DNA of 31,639 nucleotides. Source: Apostichopus californicus (taxonomy: Eukaryota; Echinodermata; Holothuroidea; Aspidochirotida; Stichopodidae). This document shows, piece after piece, positions 30,935 through 31,639 of this stretch. A program made the translations under genes and the position numbers. How positions within the stretch are numbered: the stretch's first letter is position 1; each line of letters opens with the position of its first letter. A model generated the notes under the pieces. The model saw only the letters and a list, made by a program, of their open reading frames with translations, was not told where the DNA came from and did not search any database. Location: NCBI GenBank assembly GCA_020650975.1, contig JAIPMN010021596.1, positions 1-31,639 on the forward strand, in the 5' to 3' direction.

Positions 30935-31639
30935 AACACCTTCAAATTTGGATATAATTGGATGTAAAATGCACTCATGCAACAGATTGTTTGAACAGAC
31001 AGGTTTCTCTGCTCTCTTACCATTGAAAAAAAAGGCTATCAAAAATGTATAACCCATGGTTCTATTTCATAGAGTGCAATAGAGCGGATTTTGCATGCAA
31101 TCGACGAGCAATTGACCAATCAAATGGCCGGAATATAATTAGGTGTTGCAGACTTTCCAACATTGAGGAAAATTTATGAGTGTGATCAGCGGCAGTGGGG
31201 GAGGGGTCTAAGGGGAGGGGTGTATAAATTTTCGTATTTTTGACTGCCTAGATGCAAAATGGTGCATTCTTTTCAGTTTCTCTGAGTAATTTTATATTGA
31301 GAATTTCATCATCATATATTATTGAACAACAAGCATGACAATTCTCAACAAAGACTTTTCTTGAATCGATGAAAGTAATCACTTGCTAACATAATTGAAC
31401 ATTTATATCGGAAATTGAAGCGCACTTCTCAATCTCTAGTACCAACACCTCTCCCACCCGGCGTTTTCCACCACCACCGTGGCAACGCACTACTCTTGTA
31501 AGTGTAAGTAGCATGGACACTTCCAATTCAGGACACCTAAGCCTTAAAACACCCCAAAACTATATCTTCTGGTAAAAATCACCTGAAAATATACTTGATA
31601 TGGTGGGAGAAGTGTGTTATATTACGATACACGGCCAAA
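30935..31639. other. Distal flank with dispersed repeat
   Basis: Apart from the dispersed repeat at 31196-31266, AT-rich sequence with a short CCACCACCACC stretch near 31470. No open frame or RNA gene I can identify. Confidence 0.55.
31196..31266 (+). repeat. Dispersed G-rich repeat, copy B
   Basis: Second copy of the element at 2356-2436: the same 20-base G-rich block at 31196, then CTAGATGCAAAATGGTGCA at 31248-31266. Same orientation. Confidence 0.6.

Noticed and set aside
1-31639. tRNA, rRNA or snRNA genes
   Set aside because: I scanned for A/B boxes and cloverleaf-like arms by eye and found none convincing; the only tRNA-related sequence is the primer binding site at 27152-27169. A tRNAscan run would be decisive.

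Overview
The window is nuclear DNA from an animal. Coding sequence is split into short exons with GT/AG boundaries, introns are mostly 0.4 to 1.3 kb, the DNA is AT-rich, and non-LTR, LTR and Penelope-like retroelement debris lies in non-coding DNA. The two protein genes and the repeat style (marine LINE 3' ends, folded-back repeats, long G or C runs) suggest a marine invertebrate, perhaps an echinoderm such as a sea cucumber. That placement is inference and weak.

Layout. Positions 1-8348 (+ strand) hold the 3' part of a CFAP97 (hemingway/KIAA1430) gene: three exons (1-950, 7384-7525, 8173-8348), with the 5' end outside the window. Positions 8349-17158 are a tail-to-tail intergenic stretch with simple repeats, one short tandem duplication, candidate poly(A) signals and no gene I can support. 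Positions 17159-29205 (- strand) hold a complete mitochondrial cysteinyl-tRNA synthetase gene (CARS2). I could assemble it from 14 coding exons, all with matching phases, into 578 residues with HIGH, KMSKS, four zinc ligands and a likely mitochondrial presequence. Positions 29206-31639 are upstream flank with a long hairpin repeat and a dispersed repeat, and no gene I can support.

The introns carry most of the unusual DNA. CARS2 intron 1 has a LINE 3' end. Intron 3 has an LTR followed by a tRNA-Lys-type primer binding site. Intron 4 has a roughly 17-bp minisatellite, intron 6 a 226-bp tandem duplication, and intron 11 a roughly 31-unit, 22-bp minisatellite that runs to the splice donor. Intron 12 has G-rich tracts on opposite strands. 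CFAP97 intron 1 has a fragment with a hammerhead-ribozyme-like core and a nested palindrome.

The genes serve different roles: CFAP97 belongs to a cilium/flagellum-associated family, and CARS2 charges mitochondrial tRNA-Cys and in mammals also makes cysteine persulfide. Nothing here links them functionally. I found no clear new multi-gene system. The most notable protein observation is a Glu-to-Thr change in the CARS2 zinc-site signature (HHTNE instead of HHENE).
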